From the NCBI GenBank assembly GCA_963756895.1, contig CAVWPI010000003.1:1-64000 (forward strand): a DNA stretch of 64,000 nt. Direction: 5' to 3'. Origin of the DNA: DASUAS01 sp963756895. GTDB taxonomy: Bacteria > Actinomycetota > Acidimicrobiia > IMCC26256 > DASPTH01. Below the pieces are notes generated by a model. That model worked only from the letters and a program-made list of their open reading frames with translations, searched no databases and was not told where the DNA came from. The position numbers and the translations under genes were made by a program. This document shows positions 28,236 through 36,219 of the stretch, piece after piece (the stretch's first letter is position 1; each line of letters starts with the position of its first letter).

Positions 28236-30061
28236 TCCCCCCTCGGTACACCGCCGGTTGCGTCGAGCTCGGCCTCCACCATGCGGCCGAGCTCGCGCAA
28301 CCGTTCCAACTGCGGTTCGTTCAGCAGACGCGGACGGTGGTCCATGATGCAGAGGGTGCCGACGCACTGGCCGCCGGAGATCGACAGCGGTACGCCCGCG
28401 TAGAAGCGCAGCCGCGGCTCGCGCGCCACGTACGGGTTGTCGGCGAAGCGGTCGTCGCGGAGCGCGTCGGTGACCACGAAGACGTCGTCACCCAGGATCG
28501 CGTCCGCGCACATCGACGCGTCGCGGTGGGTCTCGGTGACGTCGAGTCCGTGGTGCGACTTGAACCACTGCCGCTCGGCGTCGATCAGGGTCACGAGCGC
28601 CATGGGGACGTCGAACGTGGAGCACACGACTTCGGTGTAGCGGTCGAAGCGCGCCTCGGGTTCGGTGTCGAGGATGCCGAGCGCCCAGAGCGCCGCCAGC
28701 CGCTCGGGCTCGCTCGACGGGAGGGCGGCGGCCTGCCAGCGGCAGGCGCGGCGCAGCAACCAGGCCCGCAGCTTGGTGCGGAGGTGCGACTGCGAAGCCG
28801 GCCAGACCAGCCAGTCGGTGATCTCGGGACGGATCTGGTTGCCCGGTGGGCTGGTGGTGGTGACGAAGGCCACGGTGGCGCCCTCCGGCGCGTGGGCGAG
28901 CACCTCGCGTGCGTCGGCCGCGAGGTCGTCGAGTGAACGACCCGGCGCGGCTTCGAGCACGACGATCGGAGGTTCTCGAGTGCGCACCGTCTCGATCACG
29001 TCGGCGAGGTCCCGGCACGCCAGCGCCTCGAAGTGCTCCGCGGCGGCGGCCTCGAGGAGCTCGAGCTCGATGTCGGGGTCGGCAACCGCGATCGCGACCG
29101 TCCGGTTCAGCTCCGCGAGCGCCGGCGCGCGCGTGGCGGTCTCGATAGCGGGTGCGCGCCGCGCACCGTCGTCGGAACGGAGCGTGACGGTGAGACCCTC
29201 AGCGGCGGCGAACACCTCGCCGCCGAACCCGAGGGTCCGTGCGCGATCGCGCGCGAGGTCGACGAGCTCGTCGACGTCGTCGTCGGTCCGGGTCGGGTCG
29301 TGGTGGAAGAGCGCGAGCCGGGCGACGTCGCCGGCCACCGCGACGTCGACCGCGTATTCGACGGTGCTGTGTCCCCACCCGACCTTGGCCGGGTACTCCT
29401 CCTCGAGGTACTGCGCGTCGTGGATGAGGAGATCGGCATCGCGCACGAAGCCGACGTGCAACGCGTCCTCACGGTCGAGCCCACGGGGTCCGGCGTCGCC
29501 CGACGCGGCGGCCGCGGCGCTGGGCTCGTGGTCGGTCGAGTAGACGACGGTCGCGCCGTCGGCTTCGAGCCGGAACCCCAGCGTGAGCGCGGGATGGTGG
29601 AGGTAGCGCGTGGTGACGGTGACGTCGTCGATCTGGAACTGCCCCTCGACGAGATCGTGGTACTCGATCGTCGAGCGGAAGTCGAGCAGCTGGACCGGGA
29701 AGTAGGTGTACTGCATCTGGCCCGCCAACGTCCCGTCGATCGACGTGTCCAGACCGCGGGGACCGTAGATGTGCCACACATTTCCGTCCTCGAACAGCGG
29801 CGCGAAGAAGGGCAGGCCCTGGATGTGGTCCCAGTGGGTGTGGCCGATCAGCAGGTGGCCGTCGACCCGACCTCCCTCCTTGGCGAGCACCTCCTTGGCG
29901 AGCACCTGGCCGAGCTCGTGGATCCCGGTGCCGCAGTCGAGCACCAGGAGGGTGCCGGCGTCGGTGAGCACCGACACGCACGACGTGTTCCCGCCGTAGC
30001 GCACCGTGGTGGGCCCCGCCTTGGCGATGGAACCCCGGGTACCCCAGAACGTGACCCGCAC
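28229..30061 (-). CDS. Metallo-beta-lactamase-fold / receiver-like / GAF fusion protein
   Basis: An intact 610-residue protein with an uncommon layout. Residues 1 to about 285 are an MBL-fold hydrolase of the PhnP/cAMP-phosphodiesterase-like group: GNTSCVSV, HTHWDH at 74-79, YSTDHE and GWGHST. Residues of about 300-430 look like a degenerate receiver (IAVADPDIELELL start, WPASQSHLRTKLRAWL end) with no clear phospho-Asp. Residues of about 445-605 are a GAF domain (LDTEPEARFDRYTEVVCSTF, FYAGVPLS, GTLCIMDH). No membrane segment. It may be a sensor-controlled phosphodiesterase or hydrolase; substrate and ligand are unknown. Confidence 0.8.
   Translation of the reverse strand: MRVTFWGTRGSIAKAGPTTVRYGGNTSCVSVLTDAGTLLVLDCGTGIHELGQVLAKEVLAKEGGRVDGHLLIGHTHWDHIQGLPFFAPLFEDGNVWHIYGPRGLDTSIDGTLAGQMQYTYFPVQLLDFRSTIEYHDLVEGQFQIDDVTVTTRYLHHPALTLGFRLEADGATVVYSTDHEPSAAAAASGDAGPRGLDREDALHVGFVRDADLLIHDAQYLEEEYPAKVGWGHSTVEYAVDVAVAGDVARLALFHHDPTRTDDDVDELVDLARDRARTLGFGGEVFAAAEGLTVTLRSDDGARRAPAIETATRAPALAELNRTVAIAVADPDIELELLEAAAAEHFEALACRDLADVIETVRTREPPIVVLEAAPGRSLDDLAADAREVLAHAPEGATVAFVTTTSPPGNQIRPEITDWLVWPASQSHLRTKLRAWLLRRACRWQAAALPSSEPERLAALWALGILDTEPEARFDRYTEVVCSTFDVPMALVTLIDAERQWFKSHHGLDVTETHRDASMCADAILGDDVFVVTDALRDDRFADNPYVAREPRLRFYAGVPLSISGGQCVGTLCIMDHRPRLLNEPQLERLRELGRMVEAELDATGGVPRGDQ
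29876..29905. repeat. 15-bp perfect tandem duplication inside the MBL domain
   Basis: CTCCTTGGCGAGCAC is repeated head-to-tail (29876-29890, 29891-29905). In the protein this gives VLAKEVLAKE at about residues 53-62, just before the metal-binding motif. The frame is kept. Confidence 0.85.
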
Positions 30062-30118
30062 CGCGACTCCTCGGATCCGTCATCTCTGCGTGCCCGACCC
30101 TCGTAGCCTGCCCAATCG

Positions 30119-30831
30119 GTGATCGTGCTGCACCTTTCGCCCCATCCCGACGACGAGGCGCTCGGTGCGCCGGCGACGTTGCGCCTCCTGCAGCGCGCCG
30201 GCTGGCACGTGGTGAACGCGGTCGTGAGCCTCGGACGCCCGGCCGACCGTGCGCGTCGGCGCCGCGAGGCGACCGACGCGTCGGCGCGCGCCGGGTTCGA
30301 GCTCGCGCTGCCCGACGAGACGTACGTCATGCCGCGCGACGAGGTCGCGGTCGCGGCATGGATCACCTCGTTGGTGCGTGAGCACGCGCCCGCGATCGTG
30401 ATCTCGCCGTCGACGCACGACGGGCACCCGAGCCACGAGGCGGTGGCGCGCGCGCGACAGGTGCGGCCCTCGCGTCGCGGTCCGACCTCCCGCGGTGGTG
30501 GGTGTGGGGACTCTGGGCCGATCTCCCCTCCCCGACGATCTACGTGCCGTTCGGCGATGACGTGCTCGCCGACGCGCACCACGTCCTCGCTGCGTACGCT
30601 GGCGAGCTCGCGCGCAACGACTACGCGCGGCTGCTCGACGCCCGGTCGGTGGCGAACGCGGTGCTCGGGAGCGAACGCGTCTTCGGCTTCGGGAGCGCTC
30701 GCGCGTCGGCGCTGCCGTACGCCGAGCTGCTCGGCGAGCTCCGGTGCTCCGACGGCGAGTGGTCTCCAGGGATCGCGCGGCTCTTCGACGCCACCGATCC
30801 GCTCGCCCCCGTGACCCACCGCGAGCGGTGA
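30119..30831 (+). CDS. PIG-L/LmbE-family deacetylase-like protein (one frameshift)
   Basis: About 237 residues. The N-terminal zinc motif is LHLSPHPDDEALGA (HPDDE); the second metal/His region is ISPSTHDGHPSHEAVARA. The frame changes near 30470, then WVWGLWADLPSPTIYVPFG continues to the stop. This family removes acetyl groups from N-acetylglucosamine conjugates such as mycothiol and lipid precursors, and other amides. GTG 30119 is the start. A second PIG-L-like gene is at 35455. Confidence 0.8.
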
Positions 30832-30858
30832 CGAACACCCGCGCCTGGGGATACTGAG

Positions 30859-30881
30859 AAGGCCTCCCGGGGGAGGGTCTT
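30859..30881. terminator. Hairpin after PIG-L gene
   Basis: AAGG-CCTCC pairs with GGAGG and, past one bulged G, TCTT. It lies 28 bp after the PIG-L stop and is not followed by a T-tract. It may end that transcript. The rest of 30882-31004 holds no gene that I can see. Confidence 0.4.
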
Positions 30882-31004
30882 GAGCCAACAGGGTCCGGCG
30901 AGCCCGGGGGGCACCGCCTCTGCTCGACCGCTCTGCCCGACCGCCTCTGCTCGACCCTGTGCTTGACCCCGGTCGTACCTTGGGTAGGAGACAGTCGCAC
31001 ATAC

Positions 31005-31439
31005 GTGACCAGGTCAAGAAAGCGGCCCGTGGCACCCTTGTCAGTGACCCTCCCGGGCGCGTCCAGCAGCCCGCACGCCGCCCGTACCGTGCTGCGTGAG
31101 TGGTTGGCCGACGAGGGCTGCGGGCACCTCGACGACGAAGGAGCCCTGCTCGTCAGCGAGCTGGTGACGAACGCGGTCGTGCACGGCGGTGAACCGATCC
31201 GCCTGTCGCTGTGTCGTTCGAACGGCACTGTGCGAGTCGAGGTCTTCGACTCGAGCGCGGTCCTCGCCCGCCGCGGCGACGTCCACTCGAACGGCTCCGG
31301 TGGCCGAGGTCTGCAGATCGTCGAATCACTCGCGAGCGAGTGGGGAAGTGACGCCGTGGACGGCGGCAAGATCACGTGGGCGTGCCTGCTCGTTGCACGA
31401 CCACCCAGGAAGGAGCTGTCGACAACCTCGCTACGCTGA
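31005..31439 (+). CDS. RsbW-type anti-sigma/ATP-binding protein
   Basis: About 144 residues forming one GHKL ATPase domain: DEGALLVSELVTNAVVHGGE is the N box, VRVEVFDSS the G1 region and GGRGLQIVESLASEWG the G2 box. Stand-alone proteins of this kind are serine kinases acting on anti-anti-sigma factors or partners of PP2C/GAF regulators. The start is uncertain: GTG 31005 (GGTAGGAG about 15 nt upstream), TTG 30963 or GTG 31030. It precedes a GAF-ANTAR gene on the same strand. Confidence 0.8.
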   Translation: MTRSRKRPVAPLSVTLPGASSSPHAARTVLREWLADEGCGHLDDEGALLVSELVTNAVVHGGEPIRLSLCRSNGTVRVEVFDSSAVLARRGDVHSNGSGGRGLQIVESLASEWGSDAVDGGKITWACLLVARPPRKELSTTSLR

Positions 31440-31451
31440 GACGCAACGTCT

Positions 31452-31461
31452 CGAACGTTCG
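31452..31461. promoter_or_regulatory. 10-bp palindrome upstream of the GAF-ANTAR gene
   Basis: CGAACGTTCG is a perfect palindrome in the 85-bp gap between the RsbW-like stop and the GAF-ANTAR start. It could be a small operator; nothing else supports it. Confidence 0.3.
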
Positions 31462-31524
31462 TGGGCGGCCGCCTTCCTTGAGTCCACAGGGGATCCGACT
31501 GGCTTCCGATGTGATCGGAGCTTC

Positions 31525-32238
31525 GTGGAGTACCCCCTGCAATTCGTCGAGGCCTTGTTGACGCTTTCGCGCGTCAACATGACCGACGGTGACCTCGAAT
31601 CCCTGCTCGACAACGTGGCGCGGCTCGCTGTCGACCAGCTGGATGGCTGCGACATGGCCTGCGTCACCCTCATCGGACCCGACGGCCCGACCACTGCCGC
31701 GTTCACCGATCCGGCGGCGCCGGAGATCGACACCGCGCAGTACGCAACCGGTCGCGGACCGTGCCTGCAGGCGTTCGAGATCGGCACCGTCATGCGCATC
31801 GACGACACCAAGCTCGACGAGCGCTGGCCCGAGTTCTCGGCCGCCGCCCTCGAGCACGGCGTGCGCAGCACCCTCTCGTTGCCGCTGCGGACCGAGACCG
31901 AGAGCATCGGTGCGCTCAACCTGTACTCGAACTCGGTGGACGCCTTCGATGGCGACGAACAGGTCGCAGCGGTGTTCGTCGCCCATGCGGCATCGACGCT
32001 CGCGAACGCACAGGCGTACTGGGCCGCCCACACGCTGAGCCAACAGCTGCAGGAAGCGCTCACCTCGCGCGCGGTCATCGAGCAGGCCAAGGGCATCCTG
32101 ATGCGAGAGCAGCACTGCGATGCCGACGAGGCGTTCGAGCAGCTCAAGCGCGAGTCGCAGAACACGAACCGCAAGCTGCGTGAGGTCGCGCAGGCGCTCG
32201 TCGGCGAGACCACGAACGGCCAGCGCGAACACCGCTGA
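31525..32238 (+). CDS. GAF-ANTAR transcription antitermination regulator
   Basis: 237 residues. A GAF domain (about 20-160: LESLLDNVARLAVDQLDGCD, FTDPAAPEIDTAQYATGRGP, LSLPLRTETESIGALNLYS) is followed by an ANTAR RNA-binding domain (about 175-230: SRAVIEQAKGILMREQHCDA, EAFEQLKRESQNTNRKLREV). ANTAR proteins bind paired hairpins in nascent RNA and suppress termination. GTG 31525 follows ATCGGAG; ATG 31580 is an alternative. It probably works with the RsbW-like protein upstream. Confidence 0.9.
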   Translation: MEYPLQFVEALLTLSRVNMTDGDLESLLDNVARLAVDQLDGCDMACVTLIGPDGPTTAAFTDPAAPEIDTAQYATGRGPCLQAFEIGTVMRIDDTKLDERWPEFSAAALEHGVRSTLSLPLRTETESIGALNLYSNSVDAFDGDEQVAAVFVAHAASTLANAQAYWAAHTLSQQLQEALTSRAVIEQAKGILMREQHCDADEAFEQLKRESQNTNRKLREVAQALVGETTNGQREHR

Positions 32239-32320
32239 GCCGATCCCACGATCCGACCGTCGTTGACGGCAGCGGTGCGCGCGATCAAAGCTGCGGACGT
32301 GCCGCCCGGGGGTGGAAGCC

Positions 32321-33219
32321 ATGGCTGATCGCAACGACCTCGAGTTCACCTATTCGCTGATCGATCGCATGTTCCGACTCAGCCTCGGTGAGATGGCCGA
32401 CTTCAGCGGTGCCAAGTACGACGGCGACTTCACGCTGACCCTCGAAGCGGCGCAGGCGCGCAAGCACGACTTCATCGTCGAGCAGCTCGGGATCACACCG
32501 GGGCGGCGCGTGCTCGACCTCGGCTGCGGCTGGGGACCGCTGCTCGACGTCGTTCGTCGTCGCGGTGCGAATGGTGTCGGCGTGACGCTCTCCTCTGCGC
32601 AGCTCGCTGCCTGCCGTCGACACGGTCTCGACGTGCACCTCTCCGACGCGCGAAGGTCGAGCGCGAGACGTTCGGCCCGTTCGACGCGGTAGCGAGCCTC
32701 GGCGCGTTCGAGCACTTCTGCTCGCCGGAGGAGTACACCGCGGGGCGGCAGGAGCCGATCTACCGCGACCTCTTCGCGCACGTCGCCGGCGTACTGCCCG
32801 ACGAGGGCCGCTTCTACCTCCAGACGATGGTGTTCGGACCGAACATGATCCCGCTCGCCGACGTCGACATCGACGCCCCGCGTGAATCGGACGCTTGGTA
32901 CCTCGCGCTCCTGGGCCACCAGTTCCCGGGTTCGTGGCTTCCGCTCGGACTCGAGCAGATCGTCCGGTGCGCAGAGCCGCACTTCCGCCTGGTGTCGAGC
33001 TCGAGTGGCCGGCTCGACTACATCGAGACCATCCGTCAGTGGCGGCAGCGGTTCGGGGTGCCGAGCCTGCAGAAGACGCTCCTCAAGCTGCGACTCGCTC
33101 CCCGCTGGCTGACCAGCGCGGACTTCCGGTTGGCGTTCACGTCGGGCGTCAGCGCGAACAGCGTCTGTTTCGAACGAGAGCTGCTCGAGCACCATCGACT
33201 GGTGCTGGAGAAGCGATGA
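32321..33219 (+). CDS. Cyclopropane/mycolic-acid-synthase-like SAM methyltransferase (one frameshift)
   Basis: About 299 residues. The SAM motif is VLDLGCGWGPLLDVVRRRG; after a frame change near 32660 comes FDAVASLGAFEHFCSPEEY, the family's substrate-site motif. The rest (FYLQTMVFGPNMIPLADVD and IETIRQWRQRFG) also fits cyclopropane-fatty-acyl/mycolic methyltransferases, which modify a lipid double bond at the membrane. ATG 32321 follows GGGGGTGGAAG. The stop overlaps the next gene (ATGA at 33216-33219). Confidence 0.82.
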
Positions 33220-33518
33220 CGTCGACGCGGACGATGTTCGTGTGTCGCAAGTGCAAGGACCACGAATGCCTCGTGCGCGTGCTCGACGCGCACGCCGACC
33301 TGTCGCTCCGGATGGTGCGGTGCCAGAAGATCTGTCACGGGCCGGTCGTGGGGACCGTCGTCGACGGTCGCTTCGAATGGTTCGAGCGCGTCTCCAGCGT
33401 CAAGGAGCTCGCGGCACTGCTACGACTCACCAAGAAGACGAAGGATCCCCGAGCGATCCCCAAGCCCCTGCGGAAGCGTCGGGTCAAGCGCCACGCGGGA
33501 CGACCACCGCGCGAGTGA
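33216..33518 (+). CDS. Small cysteine-rich protein, possibly [2Fe-2S] thioredoxin-fold
   Basis: 100 residues. The N-terminal half has FVCRKCKDHEC and VRCQKICHGPVVG; five or six Cys could hold an iron-sulfur cluster as in thioredoxin-like ferredoxins. The C-terminus is strongly basic (KPLRKRRVKRHAGR). It is translationally coupled to the lipid methyltransferase and may supply it with electrons or act in the same pathway. Family assignment is tentative. Confidence 0.55.
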   Translation: MTSTRTMFVCRKCKDHECLVRVLDAHADLSLRMVRCQKICHGPVVGTVVDGRFEWFERVSSVKELAALLRLTKKTKDPRAIPKPLRKRRVKRHAGRPPRE

Positions 33519-33539
33519 TCGACGCCACTGACCGAACGC

Positions 33540-34394
33540 TCAACCGGTGATGCTGCGCAGCGCGAGGCCGTCGGTGCCGTAGACCGCCAGCGGATCGGCC
33601 CGCACCGCGTCGTCGAGCGCCCGCGCGTCGTCACCCACGAGGATGCGCCATTCGTCGTTGCGCACACCGTCGAGGATGATCGTCGCCGCCTCACTCGCCG
33701 ACACCGGGGCCTTGGCGCTGAACGCGTCGGACACCTCTCGCAGGAGCTCGCCGGTCGCGTCGTCGGCGAGCACGCGGACGGTGTTGGCCACGATCCCGGT
33801 GCCGACGTGACCGGGCATCACCACCGCCACCTTCACGTGTGGTGCGTGCACCCGGAGGTCAGTGAGGAGCGCCTCGGAGAAGCCCTTCACCGCGAACTTG
33901 GCGGTGCTGTACGCGCTGTGCGGGACGTCGGGCCCCAGTGCGGCCCAGAACCCGTTGACGCTGCTGGTGTTGACGACGTACCCCGCGTCGCTCGCGATCA
34001 GGAGAGGCACGAACGCCCGGCTGCAGTTGTAGACCCCGCCCCAGCAGATCGCGAACGTGCGGTCCCAGTCGGCCCGCGTGTCGGCGACGAAGCTGTACCC
34101 GCCGGCGACACCGGCGTTGTTGAACAGCAGGTGCACGTGGTCGCGACCGTGCTGCGCGAGCACCTCGTCGCGGAAGCCGATCACCTGCGCCTCGTCGGAC
34201 ACGTCACACCGGTGGGCGGTGACCGTCACGGCGGGAGCGGCCTCCGACGCCCGTCCGACGGTGTCCGCGAGGTCGGCGTCGTGCACGTCGCACGTGGCCA
34301 CGTCGCACCCGGCGGCAGCCAGCTGCACGACGAGCTCCCGGCCCATGCCGCTCCCGCCTCCGGTGACGACGGCCAGCCGACCTGCGAAGTCCAT
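33540..34394 (-). CDS. Short-chain dehydrogenase/reductase
   Basis: An intact SDR of 284 residues: TGGGSGMGRELVVQL cofactor loop, LLFNNAGVAGG, VVNTSSVNGFWAALGPDVPH with catalytic Ser, Tyr/Lys as YSTAK, and VVMPGHVGTGI. The length and C-terminal extension match SDRs annotated as oxidoreductases of lipid or alcohol substrates. It stands alone, converging with the small Cys-rich gene. Substrate unknown. Confidence 0.88.
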   Translation of the reverse strand: MDFAGRLAVVTGGGSGMGRELVVQLAAAGCDVATCDVHDADLADTVGRASEAAPAVTVTAHRCDVSDEAQVIGFRDEVLAQHGRDHVHLLFNNAGVAGGYSFVADTRADWDRTFAICWGGVYNCSRAFVPLLIASDAGYVVNTSSVNGFWAALGPDVPHSAYSTAKFAVKGFSEALLTDLRVHAPHVKVAVVMPGHVGTGIVANTVRVLADDATGELLREVSDAFSAKAPVSASEAATIILDGVRNDEWRILVGDDARALDDAVRADPLAVYGTDGLALRSITG

Positions 34395-34520
34395 GCGTAC
34401 TCCCCTGCGAGCGGGTGAAGGGAACACCCTCGCGTAGCAACCGGGCGACGAGCGAGTTTCCGCCGTCGGCCCGAGTTCAACGAACTGGGAGTCGTCGGTG
34501 GTGACACGGACCTCCCGCGC

Positions 34521-34538
34521 TGCCATAACGTCATGGCA
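34521..34538. promoter_or_regulatory. 18-bp imperfect palindrome before a small Lys-rich gene
   Basis: TGCCAT-A-ACGT-C-ATGGCA: two 6-bp arms around a central ACGT with one mismatched pair. It is 19 bp upstream of the ATG at 34558 and contains TAACGT, a possible -10. It may be an operator; the rest of 34395-34557 shows nothing else. Confidence 0.4.
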
Positions 34539-34557
34539 TCAGAACGGAGGGCCTCCA

Positions 34558-34674
34558 ATGGCTGACAAGTCGCCGAAGAAACCCAATGCCAAGAAGCCGG
34601 GGAAGTCGCTGAAGGAGAAGCGTGCCGACAAGCACGCGAAGCGCGACGAGCAGCGTCCAGGGTTCGCCCGTTGA
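34558..34674 (+). CDS. 38-residue Lys-rich small protein
   Basis: ATG to TGA, 38 residues, starting MADKSPKKPNAKKPGKSLKE and ending in a basic RDEQRPGFAR. About a third of residues are Lys/Arg and no hydrophobic core is visible, so it is probably disordered and may bind nucleic acid. A strong Shine-Dalgarno (ACGGAGG) precedes it. Similar short KKPGKSLKEKR-type proteins occur in actinobacteria, with no known function. Confidence 0.65.
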   Translation: MADKSPKKPNAKKPGKSLKEKRADKHAKRDEQRPGFAR

Positions 34675-34682
34675 CCTGACGG

Positions 34683-34756
34683 TGGAGCGGGTGACGAGAA
34701 TCGAACTCGCGTTCTCAGCTTGGGAAGCTGATGTTCTGCCTCTGAACTACACCCGC
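34683..34756 (-). tRNA. tRNA-Gly (anticodon CCC)
   Basis: The complement folds as a full cloverleaf: acceptor GCGGGTG with CACCCGC, D-arm GTTC/GAAC, anticodon stem TCAGC/GCTGA with loop TTCCCAA, T-loop TTCGATT, discriminator T and an encoded CCA. The loop gives anticodon CCC, reading GGG codons. Confidence 0.95.
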
Positions 34757-34786
34757 GCGGAGGCGAGATCGTAGCCTCCCCGATCG

Positions 34787-35440
34787 ATGGACTCCCCCGA
34801 CAGCTCCTCGCCCCAGGTGGCGCATCCGGCGGCCACCGAGGCCCTGGTCGACGCCACGCGCCGGCTCGTCGCGACCCAGCGCGTGGCCGACGCACCGCTC
34901 GATGTACTCGAGCAGGCGGCGGCGCTCGTCCGGGAGGCGATCGACCTGCTCGCCCCTCATCAGGTCGACGGCGTACCGGGGCAGAACGCGCTGCGGGCGG
35001 CGTACCCGGACCGCGAGCAGTTCGCCACGGGTGACCCGGCGCGCTTCTTCCCGTACAGCCCGGTGGTCGGTCCGCTCAACGCGATCGCGCCGCCGGTCGT
35101 GTTCACGTTCGACGGTGAGCGCATGCGCGGGCACGGCACGCTCGGCGCGCCCTACACCGGGCCGCCGGGCACGGTTCACGGCGGCGTGGTGGCGATGGTG
35201 CTCGACGAGCTGCTCGGCGCGGTGAATGCTTGCCTCGGGCTCGGCGCGTACACGGGCACGCTCACCATCCGCTACGAACGACCGACGCCGATCGGCCAAG
35301 AGCTCAGCTTCGACGCCTGGGTCGACCGCACCGAGGGCCGCAAGGTGTTCACCGTCGGCACGATCAGCGCCGGTGACTTCGTCACCGCGCGCGCCGACGG
35401 CCTGTTCATCCGCGTCGAGCAGCCCATCCCGGCCGACTGA
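34787..35440 (+). CDS. PaaI/hotdog-fold thioesterase
   Basis: 217 residues. The C-terminal 130 form a hotdog thioesterase: APYTGPPGTVHGGVVAMVLD carries the HGG motif, followed by LTIRYERPTPIGQELSFDAW. The N-terminal 90 residues are a helical extension ending FPYSPVVGPLNAIAPP. It would hydrolyse an acyl-CoA, fitting the many CoA genes around. The PIG-L gene starts 15 bp after the stop. Confidence 0.87.
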   Translation: MDSPDSSSPQVAHPAATEALVDATRRLVATQRVADAPLDVLEQAAALVREAIDLLAPHQVDGVPGQNALRAAYPDREQFATGDPARFFPYSPVVGPLNAIAPPVVFTFDGERMRGHGTLGAPYTGPPGTVHGGVVAMVLDELLGAVNACLGLGAYTGTLTIRYERPTPIGQELSFDAWVDRTEGRKVFTVGTISAGDFVTARADGLFIRVEQPIPAD

Positions 35441-35454
35441 AGGGAACGACGCTG

Positions 35455-36216
35455 ATGCCCGACGACGGCCTCACGTGGGGCGTGCTCCCGCCCGACACGT
35501 TCGACCGAGTCCTCGTGTTCTCGCCGCACTTCGACGACGCCGCGATGGGTGCCGGCCACCTCCTGCTCGCACGCCCGGGTTCGACCGTGTGCACCGTGTT
35601 CGCCGGACCACCCACCCGCTACCCCGACGAGCCGTCGGAGTGGGACGCGCTCGGCGGGTTCCGATCCGGCGACGACGTCGTCGCCATCCGGCGCGAGGAG
35701 GACCTCGCCGCGCTCGCGGTCCTCGGCGCCGACCATTACTGGCTCGACTTCGTCGACCACCAGTACCTGGCGCCGCACGAGCGCGCCAGCGCCGACGATG
35801 TCGCGCCCGCGCTCGCCGCGCTCGTCGACGCGGTCGCGCCGACCGCGGTCGTGCTCCCACTCGGGTTGGCGAACCCCGACCACGTCGTCACCCACGACGC
35901 CGGCGTGCAGGTCGCGCACGAGCGGTCCGACCTCGCGTGGTTCGCGTACGAGGACGCCGGCTACAAGCACATCCCGGGGATGATGGCGTGGCGGGTGTCG
36001 AAGCTGTTCCGCTCCGAGCTCTGGCCCACCCCGATGATCGTGCCCACGGAGCAGGACCACGCGCGCAAGCGCGCCGCGATCGAGTGCTACGTGTCCCAGC
36101 TCGGACCACTGCGCGCCGACCACGCGCTCGACGCACGGATCGACGGCGCAGTGGCCGAGCAGTTCTGGATGCTCGCGCCTCCACCACCCGGCTGGGAGCG
36201 GATGCGCGATGCGTGA
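35455..36216 (+). CDS. PIG-L/LmbE-family deacetylase-like protein
   Basis: An intact 253-residue protein. The metal motif is VLVFSPHFDDAAMGAGHLL, where HPDD is HFDD; the second His cluster is LGLANPDHVVTHDAGVQ. Fits N-acetylglucosaminyl or amide deacetylases. In one operon with the thioesterase (15-bp gap). The substitution in the first motif and the WLDFVDHQYL context suggest a different substrate from mycothiol enzymes. Confidence 0.85.
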   Translation: MPDDGLTWGVLPPDTFDRVLVFSPHFDDAAMGAGHLLLARPGSTVCTVFAGPPTRYPDEPSEWDALGGFRSGDDVVAIRREEDLAALAVLGADHYWLDFVDHQYLAPHERASADDVAPALAALVDAVAPTAVVLPLGLANPDHVVTHDAGVQVAHERSDLAWFAYEDAGYKHIPGMMAWRVSKLFRSELWPTPMIVPTEQDHARKRAAIECYVSQLGPLRADHALDARIDGAVAEQFWMLAPPPPGWERMRDA

Positions 36217-36219
36217 TCG

